Positions 5,259 to 5,944 of a DNA stretch of 5,944 nt are shown here, one piece after another. The stretch is from positions 1-5,944 of the forward strand of contig JALRFT010000295.1 in NCBI GenBank assembly GCA_023261915.1, written 5' to 3'. Within the stretch, counting starts at the first letter, position 1. Every line of letters begins with the position of its first letter. Made by a program: the position numbers and the translations under genes. The notes below the pieces were generated by a model. That model saw nothing but the letters and a program-made list of their open reading frames with translations. It searched no databases and had not been told where the DNA came from. The DNA is from Acidimicrobiales bacterium (GTDB lineage: Bacteria > Actinomycetota > Acidimicrobiia > Acidimicrobiales > Acidimicrobilacustridaceae).

Positions 5259-5944
5259 TGATCTCCAAGCGTGAGATGCGTTCCCGCATGGTTGGCGCCG
5301 CTGACGAGAAGTTCCAGCCGGCATCGAGCACCCTCGCTGAGCGGCTTGGATCGCTTGCGGCCGCGTCATCCGCCGATAGTCCTCCCGCGGCGGCCCGCTG
5401 GGGCCGTCGGATTCTGGCTGTTGGAGCCTCCGTCGGGGTGGCCGGATGGTTGACCATGGGGGTGGCTTCGGCGTCCGCCGGGGTTGTCCTTGCTGCGACC
5501 GGAAATTTGCCGGCGCCAATTCAGCAGGTGGTCGCGGATCTGGTCGAGGTTGTCGGTATCGACATTGTTGATCCTGCCGAGGTCGAACTTGAGGAACTCC
5601 GTCAGCTTGATGAGCGGCTAGCAGAGGATGAGTCTGGCGAGTCCGGTGATTCCGACGGGTCAGACGATGCTGATGGTCAGGGTTCGACGGGCTCAAGCGA
5701 GGATGAGGACGCAGAGGATCGGCCAGGAAACAACGCTGGCGGTAATCCGGACAACAATGCCGGTGGCAACGGAAATGGCAATCCGGACAACAACGCTGGC
5801 GGCAATCCGGACAACAACGCTGGCGGCAATCCTGACAACAACGCTGGCGGGAATGGGAACAGCAACGCTGGCGGCAATCCTGACAACAACGCTGGCGGGA
5901 ATGGGAACAGCAACGCTGGCGGCAATCCTGACACCAACGCCGGC
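5258..5944 (+). CDS. Single-pass membrane protein with acidic linker and NPDNNAGG repeat tail; candidate anti-sigma partner (3' end outside window)
   Basis: An open frame of 229 codons with no stop before the window end. Residues 1-51 are a short, charged, presumably cytoplasmic head (SKREMRSR near the start, ARWGRR at 46-51). A hydrophobic stretch follows at about 52-81, flanked by arginines on the N-side, which predicts an outside C-terminus. Next is LPAPIQQVVADLVEVVGI (84-101), then an acidic, Ser/Gly-rich linker (15 Asp/Glu among residues 121-154). From residue 158 the chain is almost only Asn, Gly, Asp, Pro, Ala and Ser in eight-residue repeats. I do not recognise a named family. Position right after a sigma gene (TGATG overlap), single-pass topology and a cytoplasmic head suggest an anti-sigma or sigma-modulating role. 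However, the head is short and has no HxxxCxxC zinc motif, so this is inference. Alternatives are a surface or wall-associated protein or an adhesin-like stalk. Confidence 0.75.
   Translation, partial: MISKREMRSRMVGAADEKFQPASSTLAERLGSLAAASSADSPPAAARWGRRILAVGASVGVAGWLTMGVASASAGVVLAATGNLPAPIQQVVADLVEVVGIDIVDPAEVELEELRQLDERLAEDESGESGDSDGSDDADGQGSTGSSEDEDAEDRPGNNAGGNPDNNAGGNGNGNPDNNAGGNPDNNAGGNPDNNAGGNGNSNAGGNPDNNAGGNGNSNAGGNPDTNAG
5729..5944 (+). repeat. 24-bp in-frame tandem repeat (NPDNNAGG / NGNSNAGG)
   Basis: The array starts with a partial unit (NNAGG, 5729-5743). Full 24-base units follow at 5744, 5780, 5804, 5828, 5852, 5876 and 5900, and a last unit at 5924 is cut by the window end. A 12-base NGNG insert sits at 5768-5779. 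Two unit types occur: NPDNNAGG and NGNSNAGG, sharing the last 12 bases (AACGCTGGCGGC or GGG). The 48-base pair of one of each at 5828-5875 is repeated identically at 5876-5923, which indicates recent duplication. Units at 5780 and 5804 are also identical to each other. All changes preserve the reading frame. The array probably continues beyond the window. Confidence 0.93.

Noticed and set aside
5677..5937. A minus-strand open frame encoding Leu/Pro-rich repeats (LPPALLSG-like).
   Set aside because: It is the reverse complement of the 24-bp coding repeats. The plus-strand frame continues a gene with a strong ribosome site, membrane segment and linker, so the minus frame is a shadow.
5729..5944. 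CRISPR-like array.
   Set aside because: The repeats are contiguous, without unique spacers, and keep a reading frame across all units, so they are protein-coding tandem repeats.

Overview
The window is a compact, one-strand, high-GC gene cluster for a Tad/Flp-type (type IVc) pilus. It runs directly into a sigma-factor gene and a gene for a membrane-anchored repeat protein. High GC, GTG starts, Ala/Val/Arg/Asp-rich proteins and the order cpaB-cpaE-tadA-tadB-tadC-prepilin peptidase point to an actinobacterium. An Acidimicrobiia-like lineage is my guess from style, not something the sequence proves.

Layout, all on the + strand: (1) the 3' end of a CpaB/RcpC-like SAF-domain gene (to 214); (2) a short CpaE/TadZ-like ParA/MinD ATPase without a receiver domain (211-981); (3) the secretion ATPase TadA/CpaF (978-2333); (4) the inner-membrane platform proteins TadB (2330-3178, GTG start) and TadC (3175-3993); (5) a gap of about 100 bases with no clear gene, which nevertheless begins with an ATGA; (6) a peptidase-only A24 prepilin peptidase (4093-4710); (7) an ECF-like sigma factor (4710-5258); (8) a gene entering at 5258 and open to the window end. 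Gene 8 encodes a short cytoplasmic head, one hydrophobic segment, an acidic linker and an Asn/Gly-rich tail built from 24-bp repeats (NPDNNAGG and NGNSNAGG).

Every junction except the one before the peptidase is a start/stop overlap (GTGA, ATGA or TGATG). The genes are therefore probably one translationally coupled operon. CpaB and CpaE would help with assembly and localisation, TadA would power the TadB/TadC platform, and the peptidase would mature prepilins. No prepilin gene (Flp, TadE or TadF) is in the window, so these must lie elsewhere.

The most interesting part is the 3' end. A sigma factor is stitched to the pilus genes and followed at once by a single-pass membrane protein with a low-complexity, probably extracytoplasmic tail. 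This looks like a sigma/anti-sigma pair that could link pilus or envelope state to transcription, but that role is inferred from position and topology only.
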